This document shows, one piece after another, positions 14,891-22,506 of a DNA stretch of 24,831 bases (position 1 is its first letter; the number at the start of each line of letters is the position of its first letter). This stretch comes from an uncultured Bacilli bacterium. GTDB lineage: Bacteria > Bacillota_I > Bacilli_A > RF39 > UBA660. The notes under the pieces were generated by a model. That model saw only the letters and a list, made by a program, of their open reading frames with translations. It was not told the DNA's origin and did not search any database. Location: NCBI GenBank assembly GCA_910576925.1, contig CAJTKB010000021.1:1-24831 (forward strand), in the 5' to 3' direction. The translations under genes were made by a program, and so were the position numbers.

Positions 14891-17800
14891 TTAATGTTTC
14901 TTTTTATTGTTTCTATTAGAAATTAGGATAAATCCTGCTCCCACAAGAATTACTAAACCACCAATTAAATTGATATAAGTATTAGATAAAGTGTTTGGTA
15001 CTTCGATATTAACTAAAGTATCTTCGATAATTGCTCCATTTTCACTAACATCAAAGTAAATTTTTTCATCACTTATAACATATCCATCAATAGTTGAAAT
15101 TTCTTGCCAATAGTATTTTCCATATTCCATTTCTAATTCGATATTTCCATCTTGATCAGTAGTACCTTCATAAATTAGATTTCCATCCAAATCATAAATT
15201 CCTATAATTACTCCTGCTAAAGCATTTCCATCTTGATCTACTTTATGAATAATAACTGTAGATTTAATTTTTTCATCTTCCATATTGGCTTTTACGATTT
15301 CTCCGTTATCTTTTATCTCAAACCACATAGGTTCATCATTTACAACATAAGACTCTGGAGCTTCCTTTTCTAAAATATAGAATTTTCCAACTGGAATATC
15401 TTTTAAGATAATTTTTCCTTCTTTATTTGTACGACCACTAAAAATTAGTTCATCATTTTCATTATAAATTTCTACTAAGGTTTCAGGTAATGGTTTTCCA
15501 TCTGAAATACTTGTTTTTGTAAATTCTAAATTACTCTTAATTAAATAATTCTTTAAAGTAAAAGAAGTTTCTATGATTGGAGTTTTAGAATCAACATATT
15601 CAAGTTCAAAATCATACTCTTTTATATCAAGAACATACTTATCTTTAGTTTCAAGTTCTTTTACAAAGTATTTGCCAAGATAAAGTTTGTCAAAAATCAA
15701 GTTACCATTTTCATCTGTATAACCTTCAGCAACTAAATCACCAGCTTTAAATCTAATAATATTATTTAAAATAATATCTTCACGAGCATATAAGCCAAAC
15801 TTAATTCCTTCTAAATTTTCATCGGTTTCATATACAAAACATTTTGAAGGATCTTCGCATAAATCTGAAATAGTATATTTTTCACCATCTTTATGAATTT
15901 TGATAGTTCCCTCTACTCTTTTATCTTTCATATTAGATTTAACAATTGTATCCGTTGCAGTTACTTCAAACCAAATCTTATCTTCATTAAGTAAGTAATT
16001 ATTTGGTGCTTCTTTTTCTAAGACATAATAGCGTCCTATTGGTAGTTTATTTTTTAACTCATTTCCTTCTGAATCAATAATAGTAAAATTGATTTTACCT
16101 TCTTTATCAGTATATCCACTATAAATAAGTTCTCCACTTTCTGTATATAATTCAATTAAAGCACCTTCAATTGGTTTATCATCAATCATATCTGTTTTCA
16201 TAAAATCATAATCAATAGTAATTAAGAAATTATCTATTTCTTTCATTGCTTTTACAACTGGTGTATATTGATCTTTATATTTTAGTTCAAAATCATATTC
16301 TTTTATATCTAATTTATAATTTGGTAAAGTTTTTAATTCCTTTGCAAAATATTTACCAAGATACATTTTTGAATATTTTGCATCTCCATTTGAATCAGTT
16401 TCGATGGTTGTTACTAAATCTCCTTTGTGATAAATTGTTTTGCCATTGTGAATGATATCTTCACGGGCATAGATTCCAAATACAATACCTTTTAAATCTG
16501 TCTTTACAAATGTCATTTTACCATTTGATACAATAACCTTTTCACCATTTTTATGAAGATTAAATTCACCTTCTACTCTTGTATTAGAAAATAAGGTTTC
16601 AAAAATAATTCCATATTCTGAATCAGTAATTACTTCCATATTTTCACCAATTTCAAAAGGATGAGAATTTGTATTCCATAAGTATCCATCAATTACTTGA
16701 TCTACTTCTTCTAATCTATATCTTCCACTTGATAATTCATAAGGAGTGATAAATTCGCCATTTTTATCAGTTTCAAATACACAGATTTTTTGAGAAGTTG
16801 GATATGTTATATTTTGACATACATATTCATTTTTATCGATATTAAATATTTTGAATTTAATACCACTTCTTTTTATAACTTCATTTGTTTCAGAATCAAT
16901 CTTAACAACTTTTAGTTTTGCAGTTATTTCTGAATTCGATATATTTTTATAAATAGTATCATCAATTTGTTCTTTGATTTCAAAATGATAATCCTCCACT
17001 TTATTAAAATTATTTGTACTAGTTAATTGTCGAAGTGTATATGTTCCATAAGGTAAAGTTGTTTTAAATTTACCATCAGAATCTGTAATAAACTCTGCAA
17101 TCTTTTCATCTCTCGAATTATAGATTGCAAATGTAGCTCCAACTTCTGGTGTCATAAAACCAGTATCTGCTTTTGCATATAATTTAGTAAATTCATAAGT
17201 ATTTGTTATAACTCTTTCTTTTGATTCTACTGGAATATAATTACAAGTATTATCTTCTTCTACAATAATTGTATAAACTGTAGGATCTAAATTATAACCT
17301 TGTGATGGTTTTACCTCTTTAACAGTATAAGTTCCTATATCTGGAAGATATCCACTTATAGCTCGTCCATTTTCATCTGTTGTCATAGAACCAACTCTAT
17401 TACCATTTACATCGAATATATCGTACACGGCACCCTTTAAAGTTGCATCCCCCTGAGCTCTATTTCCTGTTTTTGAATCAGTTTTAACTAAAGAAATTTT
17501 TGCTTTTCTATTTTCTTTTACATCAATATGTATAGGAACATTTGCAGCAGTATTTTCTGCTGTTAATACTACTTCATATCTTGTAGAATCTAATAAATAA
17601 TTGTTACTTGCTTTAATTTCTTGAACATAGAATTTTCCTAAACTTGGAAGATATCCTGATGTTGCTTCACCATTTGCATCAGTTGTAATTTCTGTTACTT
17701 TATTTCCATTAACATCGTATATTCCATAAATTGCCCCTTCTATTGAAGCATCATTTGGAACTGATCCGCATGAATCCTTTTTTGTAATAGAAATTCTACC

Positions 17801-18628
17801 ACCTAATATATTAAGATTTAAATTAACATCTATAGGATCGTAACTACCAGCTTGTACAATATCTTGAGTACCTGGCTTAACATAAACAATTGTTGGATGA
17901 GAATATTTCACATCTCTTTTAGTTAAAGAAAGTGTAGTATTTCCAACTGCATTAGCAGTTATATATAAATCATTTCCACTTTTACTTGAACTAACATAAG
18001 AATTGTTTGATACTTCGTATTTTGATAAAACTCCACTTTTATCTGTTAATTTTAAGGTGTTACCAATAGCCATTTGATAACTTGAAGCACCAAAATCTGG
18101 TGTAGCATAATGTCTATTTAATAAATCTTCCATCTCTGCTATTTCATTCGTATATTTTGTAATTCTATTTCCATTTAAACTATCAGTAAAGTAAATATCA
18201 TATCCATGTGGTACAGTTTTCCAAATCATGTATTGAGTAACACTATACCATTTTATATCATTATGATTTACTTCGCTATCACTATAACCATATCCATAAT
18301 ACGCGAGCAACTGAATTCTTCTCCATTGTGCTTGCGTCATATTTGCTACATAGGATTGATCGTAATCTTGTCCTACATAAGTTTCATTAGAATCTAATGG
18401 AGTTCCCGGTTCAATACAATAAACAAACTGATTATCGCTCTTTCTTGCAATAATGGAAAGTTGTTGATATTTTGTATTACTACCTTTAGTTTTGTTAATA
18501 AAGGTATTGGGAATCCATTGGTATTTGTCATTAAATTGTGCAGTATATGTTTGAGCTTTTACATTAAAAGTAGGACATACTGCTACTGCAATTAATAAAA
18601 ATAATAAATATTTTAATTTTCCTCTCAA
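14891..18628 (-). CDS. Giant thioester/SpaA-repeat surface adhesin
   Basis: A 1245-residue wall-anchored protein. A signal peptide spans about residues 1-25. A thioester domain follows at about 45-175, with C71 (VYCIEPG) and Q132 in the TQYMIW motif, the pair that forms a Cys-Gln thioester in adhesins such as Streptococcus Cpa. After an Ig-like spacer (about 180-270) there are nine SpaA/Cna-B-like modules from residue 277 to 1207, most starting with a lysine-bearing strand and carrying the FEV/E strand that supports isopeptide bonds. The tail is VPNTL (1210-1214), a hydrophobic helix and NKKKH, a sortase-like signal of unusual form. It starts with TTG after AAGGGGG. Its place in the T4SS operon suggests it attaches the donor to a recipient or to host tissue by a covalent bond. 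Confidence 0.9.
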   Translation of the reverse strand: MRGKLKYLLFLLIAVAVCPTFNVKAQTYTAQFNDKYQWIPNTFINKTKGSNTKYQQLSIIARKSDNQFVYCIEPGTPLDSNETYVGQDYDQSYVANMTQAQWRRIQLLAYYGYGYSDSEVNHNDIKWYSVTQYMIWKTVPHGYDIYFTDSLNGNRITKYTNEIAEMEDLLNRHYATPDFGASSYQMAIGNTLKLTDKSGVLSKYEVSNNSYVSSSKSGNDLYITANAVGNTTLSLTKRDVKYSHPTIVYVKPGTQDIVQAGSYDPIDVNLNLNILGGRISITKKDSCGSVPNDASIEGAIYGIYDVNGNKVTEITTDANGEATSGYLPSLGKFYVQEIKASNNYLLDSTRYEVVLTAENTAANVPIHIDVKENRKAKISLVKTDSKTGNRAQGDATLKGAVYDIFDVNGNRVGSMTTDENGRAISGYLPDIGTYTVKEVKPSQGYNLDPTVYTIIVEEDNTCNYIPVESKERVITNTYEFTKLYAKADTGFMTPEVGATFAIYNSRDEKIAEFITDSDGKFKTTLPYGTYTLRQLTSTNNFNKVEDYHFEIKEQIDDTIYKNISNSEITAKLKVVKIDSETNEVIKRSGIKFKIFNIDKNEYVCQNITYPTSQKICVFETDKNGEFITPYELSSGRYRLEEVDQVIDGYLWNTNSHPFEIGENMEVITDSEYGIIFETLFSNTRVEGEFNLHKNGEKVIVSNGKMTFVKTDLKGIVFGIYAREDIIHNGKTIYHKGDLVTTIETDSNGDAKYSKMYLGKYFAKELKTLPNYKLDIKEYDFELKYKDQYTPVVKAMKEIDNFLITIDYDFMKTDMIDDKPIEGALIELYTESGELIYSGYTDKEGKINFTIIDSEGNELKNKLPIGRYYVLEKEAPNNYLLNEDKIWFEVTATDTIVKSNMKDKRVEGTIKIHKDGEKYTISDLCEDPSKCFVYETDENLEGIKFGLYAREDIILNNIIRFKAGDLVAEGYTDENGNLIFDKLYLGKYFVKELETKDKYVLDIKEYDFELEYVDSKTPIIETSFTLKNYLIKSNLEFTKTSISDGKPLPETLVEIYNENDELIFSGRTNKEGKIILKDIPVGKFYILEKEAPESYVVNDEPMWFEIKDNGEIVKANMEDEKIKSTVIIHKVDQDGNALAGVIIGIYDLDGNLIYEGTTDQDGNIELEMEYGKYYWQEISTIDGYVISDEKIYFDVSENGAIIEDTLVNIEVPNTLSNTYINLIGGLVILVGAGFILISNRNNKKKH
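15275..16573 (-). repeat. Internal duplication of a two-module adhesin unit
   Basis: Residues of about 686-900 (nt 15929-16573) and 905-1118 (nt 15275-15916) of the adhesin repeat the same two-module order. Each first module has IKIHK/FNLHK, GIxFGxYAREDII, YLGKYFxKEL and DIKEYDFELxY. Each second module has FxKTxxxDxKPxxExLxEIY, LEKEAPxxY and WFEV/WFEI. The copies have diverged considerably at protein level. Confidence 0.8.
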
Positions 18629-18661
18629 TTTTCCCCCTTCTTTTAACCATTAAAAAAATAC

Positions 18662-19300
18662 CTATTCGTTAGGTATCTCTGGCAATGGGATGTTGTGATA
18701 ATCTAATTCTTCACTACTATTAGGTTTTGTTAAACTTAACATATAATATGTATCACCACAATCATCCTGATAATTATCGCAAAAATATCTGTATCCACCT
18801 TTTCTATACTTTTCTCCCATTTCTTGACATTGAGAAAATGATGAAAAATCAGCTCTTACAAAACTCATTGTAAACTTCTTTGGAGTACATGCTTTGGGTT
18901 GTTCTACTATTGGTAGAGTTGGATTCTCTTGTTTAGAAACAATTTCCTCTTTTTTAGAAGTATTATTTTGCGTATTATCTTTTTTACTTTCATTTGTTTT
19001 CGTTTGATTTTGATTGGTTACAGTTTCCTTTTCTGGAATAGAAATATTTTCTGTTTTTGATTCTTGTTCGTTGTCTTTCTTTTCTTCTATAACATTTGAA
19101 TTTTTACTATCATCTACTTTGTTTATATTATCTTGTTCCTCATTATTAAATTCTGTTTTTTCAGTAGATAAATTTTTATCTACCTTTAAAAGTTCTTTAT
19201 CTTTAGTTTCTCTTGTATAAAAGATAACTGATATACTAATAATGGCTACTAGTACTAAAAGGCTAATAATTACAAGAGGCTTTTTGCTTTTGTTTATCAC
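18662..19300 (-). CDS. Membrane-anchored extracellular four-cysteine protein
   Basis: A 212-residue protein with an N-terminal membrane anchor (about 8-28), a long low-complexity linker rich in Glu, Asn, Lys and Thr (about 30-135), and a compact C-terminal domain with four cysteines (C138, C158, C174, C181). The topology places the domain outside, where it may form two disulphides. The family is not recognised. It starts with GTG seven bases after GGAGG and has its own consensus promoter 30 bases upstream. The giant adhesin follows 33 bases later, so both are probably made from this promoter. It could assist adhesin display or mating-pair formation, but this is inference. Confidence 0.65.
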   Translation of the reverse strand: MINKSKKPLVIISLLVLVAIISISVIFYTRETKDKELLKVDKNLSTEKTEFNNEEQDNINKVDDSKNSNVIEEKKDNEQESKTENISIPEKETVTNQNQTKTNESKKDNTQNNTSKKEEIVSKQENPTLPIVEQPKACTPKKFTMSFVRADFSSFSQCQEMGEKYRKGGYRYFCDNYQDDCGDTYYMLSLTKPNSSEELDYHNIPLPEIPNE

Positions 19301-19329
19301 AAAAATTCCTCCTTCTTAAATATACTTAG

Positions 19330-19358
19330 ATTATATCGCATTATTAGTATTTTGTCAG
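19330..19358 (-). promoter_or_regulatory. Strong internal promoter before the surface-protein genes
   Basis: On the minus strand CTGACA (19353-19358) and a perfect TATAAT (19330-19335) are 17 bases apart. Transcription would begin near 19323, about 23 bases before the GTG at 19300, enough for the AAGGAGG site. It allows expression of the membrane protein, adhesin and T4SS genes independently of the leader attenuator. Confidence 0.75.
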
Positions 19359-19364
19359 CACCCT

Positions 19365-19622
19365 TTAAATAAGTTCTTCAATCTTTACGATAGGAACTTC
19401 TTGAACTGGCATACAATGAATATCAAGTGTCTTTTGATAATCGAGAATTTGATTATATAAAAGATTAACACAAATTGCCATTTCCTGATAGTTCTGTGTC
19501 GTAACATCTAAACTTGCTAAAGTTCTCAAATACTCTGGAGTTGTCATTCCTAACTTTTCAGCTCGATCACGAATTTGCTCCTTTAGAGTAATTGGTACTG
19601 TTACTTTTACAATATCGCTCAT
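19365..19622 (-). CDS. Ribbon-helix-helix DNA-binding protein
   Basis: An 85-residue protein whose first 45 residues fit an RHH fold: the strand VKVTVPITL, a helix (KEQIRDRAEKLG), a turn with threonine (MTTPEYLRTLA) and a second helix. The C-terminal part is helical and may mediate multimers. It resembles mobilisation or copy-control RHH proteins. It sits second in the ICE operon, after the ArpU/sigma-like gene and just before the strong promoter at 19330, which it might control. GGGGGTGA provides the ribosome binding site. The regulatory role is inferred. Confidence 0.7.
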   Translation of the reverse strand: MSDIVKVTVPITLKEQIRDRAEKLGMTTPEYLRTLASLDVTTQNYQEMAICVNLLYNQILDYQKTLDIHCMPVQEVPIVKIEELI

Positions 19623-19653
19623 TTTTTCACCCCCTCACACAAAAAAAAGAAGA

Positions 19654-20187
19654 CTATCTCTCTTCCTCATACAATGTTTCTAATGCTATCCAGCTCTTTA
19701 CTAAGCAACTTTTCTTGATTGGCTGTATTGATCTAACACTTATTCCAATTTTTTCAGCAATACTTTCATGTGATTTACCTGCCATAAGGGCATGTGTTAA
19801 ATATATTGCCTCATCCTTTGTAAGTCCTTTTGATAATGTGATAATAGAATCATAAAATTTAGACGCCCATATCATACTATCAATTTTCCTCGTTACAGCT
19901 TGTTCTTCTTTGCTTAGTGTACTTCTTTGACTATTTCCTTCTCTTATTTCATAAGAAGCAGTAATTTTAATAGATTCACTCAATGGAACATTAAAGTAAA
20001 ATTTTAGTCCATTAAATCTTGAAAACATTTTAGATAACTTTGATTTAATATCATCGATATCATATTCATTACAGATACTTTCTGATATCATGCAAACGAA
20101 ATCATCATCTTCACTATGATCTTCTGATATACTGATTACTTTTGTAGGTAATTCGTATATCATATTCAATGTTAAATTCAAATCCAT
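19654..20187 (-). CDS. ArpU/sigma-70-region-4-like regulator
   Basis: A 177-residue protein. The C-terminal part (about 125-175) fits a sigma-region-4-type helix-turn-helix: TKDEAIYLTHALMAGK, then SHESIAEKIGISVRSIQPIK and a final helix. This is the arrangement of ArpU-like phage regulators and small sigma-like ICE proteins. The N-terminal part has strands and an acidic linker (SEDHSEDDD) and matches nothing I know. I start at ATG 20185-20187, eight bases from AGGAGG; an in-frame TTG three bases earlier is less well spaced. It is the first gene after the main promoter and leader, as expected for an activator of the transfer operon. Confidence 0.65.
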   Translation of the reverse strand: MDLNLTLNMIYELPTKVISISEDHSEDDDFVCMISESICNEYDIDDIKSKLSKMFSRFNGLKFYFNVPLSESIKITASYEIREGNSQRSTLSKEEQAVTRKIDSMIWASKFYDSIITLSKGLTKDEAIYLTHALMAGKSHESIAEKIGISVRSIQPIKKSCLVKSWIALETLYEEER

Positions 20188-20202
20188 CAAATCTACCTCC
20201 TC

Positions 20203-20298
20203 TCAAAGCAAAAAGAGACCTAAAGGCTGAATCCCAATAAGTCTCTTTTCTAATCTCCTAAGTTGTCTCTTTAATTTTGATTTTTTACTAGTTTCCAA
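20203..20298 (-). CDS. Possible leader peptide across the attenuator
   Basis: A 31-codon frame runs from TTG (20296-20298) to TGA (20203-20205), ending just before the ribosome binding site of the ArpU-like gene. It is rich in Lys and Arg (KLKRQLRRLEKRL) and spans both left arms and the terminator stem, the layout of translation-controlled attenuators such as the one upstream of tet(M) in Tn916. Against it, the GGTGGG ahead of the TTG is too close for good initiation. I hold it as speculative. Confidence 0.25.
   Translation of the reverse strand: METSKKSKLKRQLRRLEKRLIGIQPLGLFLL
20207..20249 (-). terminator. Leader hairpin, probable attenuator
   Basis: In the untranslated leader of the ICE operon, AAAAGAGAC (20241-20249) pairs with GTCTCTTTT (20211-20219) around a 21-base loop and is followed by T residues. 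A second copy of the left arm, AAAGAGAC (20265-20272), lies upstream and could compete for the same partner. The hairpin lies between promoter and first gene, so it would end transcription early unless it is disrupted. Confidence 0.55.
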
Positions 20299-20318
20299 CC
20301 CACCTGAAATTGCTGTTT

Positions 20319-20347
20319 ATTTTAATGGAATTTTTTGGAAATGTCAA
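20319..20347 (-). promoter_or_regulatory. Main promoter of the ICE transfer operon
   Basis: A perfect TTGACA (20342-20347) and TAAAAT (20319-20324) on the minus strand are 17 bases apart. The start would fall near 20312, giving a leader of about 125 bases before the ArpU-like gene. It is the best -35 match near any gene of the element. Confidence 0.8.
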
Positions 20348-20370
20348 GAGCTACTAATTAGAAACATTTA

Positions 20371-20406
20371 AAAATGAGTCTCTCCTTTGCAGAATTAACT
20401 CATTTT
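20371..20406 (-). terminator. Weak terminator-like hairpin upstream of the ICE promoter
   Basis: AAAATGAGT (20371-20379) and ACTCATTTT (20398-20406) form a perfect 9-bp stem around 18 bases, with T residues on the minus-strand side. It could end transcripts from the oxidoreductase gene before the ICE promoter. The ten bases AACTCATTTT occur again at 20498-20507, after the phased repeats. Confidence 0.45.
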
Positions 20407-20439
20407 ACTCCATTATACTCTCCTATACGGAAATGTCTA

Positions 20440-20505
20440 GGCAAAAAACTTGCAAATTTCATGCAAAAATGTTGCAAAAAACTTGCAAAAATGTTGCAAC
20501 TCATT
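20440..20505. repeat. Array of 11-bp phased A-tract repeats
   Basis: Six consecutive 11-bp units begin at 20440, 20451, 20462, 20473, 20484 and 20495. The core is TGCAAAAA(T/A)(G/C)T; units 3 and 5 are identical, units 1 and 4 differ at one base, and units 2 and 6 are degenerate. Each intact unit begins with TGCAA and overlapping dyads TGCAA-N5/6-TTGCA result. A-tracts repeated at 11 bp, near one helical turn, are expected to curve the DNA. It lies in the gap between oxidoreductase and ICE operon. Candidate roles are iterons, integrase arm sites or regulator binding sites. Confidence 0.85.
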
Positions 20506-20506
20506 T

Positions 20507-22393
20507 TTATTTCCTTTTATTTCCTTGCTTTTCTACCATATTAAGAATCTTGTTAATGCTAAAATATTTTGCCAAAAATTTTAGATAATAAAATCTTAAT
20601 AATGCCATTTTTTCACTTTTATATACCTTCTGAAGTAGTCCACCAGCTACATCTTTATCATCATCTATTGACATAAAAACAATATAAGTTCCATCTTCTA
20701 ATACTTTTTCAGCACTAATATAAAATTGGTAATCTCCAATAAAATCATTATAAGCCTCTATATGAGTTCGTTCTTTATTTATATATCTTTTGTCTGAATA
20801 TTGGCGATATTCCTTTAAATTAACTGGATAAGTGAATTGGTTTCTAACTTCAATATTAACTGGAACTCTTTTATTTTTATAATAATTGTGGATTCCCTTA
20901 GCACATCCTGTTAATATTTCAATTCCTAAGGCTTGATCCTTAATATCTCCCTTTTCACATTTTCCTTTTAAGAAATTAGTTATATATACTTCTCTTGAAA
21001 GCTCATTATACCCCAATATATCCTTTTTTTCTTTATCAGTATATAAATCCCCTAGTTTAATTATTTCATGTGGTTTTCCGCCAATCAAATCACAATTACG
21101 ATAAATATGAATATCAAAATGTTCTAATCCACCTATTTGTTCCTCTAAAGAAATATCTTCTGTACGATCTTTTATTTCTTTTGATTGATAACTATGAACT
21201 TGGATATTCATAAGTGGGCCTACTTGTATGTTGATATACTCATGTCTAATTCTACCATTACTCTTATAGAAGTCTTTTGTTTCTATCCAACCTCTACGAG
21301 AAAAACCATAATGTAATAGATTAATATTACAATGAGTAATTAATTGATTATTTCTATTTCTAAAATTTATAGAACCATAAAAGTTCTTTTCACCAAATTT
21401 ATCAAATTTAGGTAATTCTTCTTGATTATAATATTCAGGTATTTGTTGGTCTTTAAAAATTCTTTTAAAATCATCTTGGTTAAAAATACTTAATTCATCA
21501 TTTGGTATTAAAGCACTACTATAAACTTCTGCTTTAGTTATTTTCTTATTCCCTTTTAATTGATTGTTAATCTTAATAAAATCGCTTAAATTATCAATAA
21601 AATGATATCCAGAGTGAAATAGTTTACCATAACCATATTTGTATGGGTGATTTTCCTTTAACATATCATGAGGCATCTCCCAATTTCCATCTGAATGATA
21701 AATGTCGATATAAGTAATAGGAATCTGATATTTCTTTACTGTTTCATTAAGTAATTTTTTTATATATTCGTACCCTCTGTGATATTGTCTTTGACACATA
21801 ACCTTACACATAACATCTGATTTATTAGCTAAATCTAAAATATCATAATATTGCTTTCTTACTTTCTCTATACTTCTTAAACTAGTCATATTCTTAGTAA
21901 CTGTGATTGGTTTATCTGTTAAAACATCAAAATTATTTTCAAGTGCGAAATGAATATACATATTATGAGCTTTTGGTTCTGTAGCAATTATAATATGAGT
22001 TATTTCTAATGTTTTACATACTGATAATAAATTGCTTTCAATTTCTTTTGGTAATAAATCATTATCTTTTAAAGAATCATCAATTGTAAATATATGAGTA
22101 TCTTTAAATCCATTTTCATTTAAGTATTCTCTAGCATAATCTCTCTTTGATTCTAAATCTACTAATAAAGTAAAGTTTGTTTTATGTTTTTTAAAATAAT
22201 TTAAATAAATTCTTTTTGCATGAGGACCTAATCCTATTAATGCAATATTTTGTTTTTTTGCTTTGTATTGTCTTTTTTTAAATTCTTTTTCAAAACTTCG
22301 ATTCATAGCTTTTTGAATATATCCAATATTTTCTTTTTGCTGTTTTGTCAATTTCTTTTCAAATGGATCAATTTCAATATTTTGCATATTCAT
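20507..22393 (-). CDS. Oversized Gfo/Idh/MocA-type oxidoreductase
   Basis: A 628-residue protein. Residues about 48-190 form a Rossmann fold: IALIGLGPHAKR (G54-x-G56), then an acidic strand end (LLVDLES), IIIATEPKAH and the family's DKP motif at 160-162 in place of EKP. The middle (about 200-470) fits the C-terminal beta-sheet domain of Gfo/Idh/MocA enzymes, including H- and D-containing motifs such as GYHFIDNL. Family members are usually near 350 residues; the extra C-terminal 150-200 residues are unrecognised. It probably oxidises or reduces a sugar-like substrate with NAD(P), but the substrate is unknown. The ribosome binding site is AAAGGGGGC and the promoter lies at 22429. Probably chromosomal or cargo, not a transfer gene. 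Confidence 0.75.
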   Translation of the reverse strand: MNMQNIEIDPFEKKLTKQQKENIGYIQKAMNRSFEKEFKKRQYKAKKQNIALIGLGPHAKRIYLNYFKKHKTNFTLLVDLESKRDYAREYLNENGFKDTHIFTIDDSLKDNDLLPKEIESNLLSVCKTLEITHIIIATEPKAHNMYIHFALENNFDVLTDKPITVTKNMTSLRSIEKVRKQYYDILDLANKSDVMCKVMCQRQYHRGYEYIKKLLNETVKKYQIPITYIDIYHSDGNWEMPHDMLKENHPYKYGYGKLFHSGYHFIDNLSDFIKINNQLKGNKKITKAEVYSSALIPNDELSIFNQDDFKRIFKDQQIPEYYNQEELPKFDKFGEKNFYGSINFRNRNNQLITHCNINLLHYGFSRRGWIETKDFYKSNGRIRHEYINIQVGPLMNIQVHSYQSKEIKDRTEDISLEEQIGGLEHFDIHIYRNCDLIGGKPHEIIKLGDLYTDKEKKDILGYNELSREVYITNFLKGKCEKGDIKDQALGIEILTGCAKGIHNYYKNKRVPVNIEVRNQFTYPVNLKEYRQYSDKRYINKERTHIEAYNDFIGDYQFYISAEKVLEDGTYIVFMSIDDDKDVAGGLLQKVYKSEKMALLRFYYLKFLAKYFSINKILNMVEKQGNKRK

Positions 22394-22428
22394 AGAAAAA
22401 AGCCCCCTTTCAATAAATATTGTTTTAT

Positions 22429-22457
22429 ATTATAGAGAACTTTTTTTAATAAGTAAA
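22429..22457 (-). promoter_or_regulatory. Promoter of the oxidoreductase gene
   Basis: TATAAT (22429-22434) on the minus strand has TTTACT (22452-22457) 17 bases upstream. The -10 is perfect and the -35 is moderate. The transcript would start about 30 bases before the ATG. Confidence 0.55.
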
Positions 22458-22506
22458 ATACCAATTTTTTATAGTATTATTCATTTTTAAATAATAGAAG
22501 TTTGAA

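Noticed and set aside
20203..20312. T-box riboswitch in the ICE leader, suggested by AGGTGGGTTGG
   Set aside because: The conserved T-box sequence and stem I are not present, and the downstream gene is a regulator, not an amino-acid gene.
20440..20505. CRISPR array
   Set aside because: The repeat unit is 11 bp with no spacers, and there are no cas genes; it is a tandem iteron-like array.
22476..22500. Terminator after the NUDIX gene (TATTATT/AATAATA)
   Set aside because: The stem is only seven A-T pairs and lacks a proper T-run; too weak to claim.
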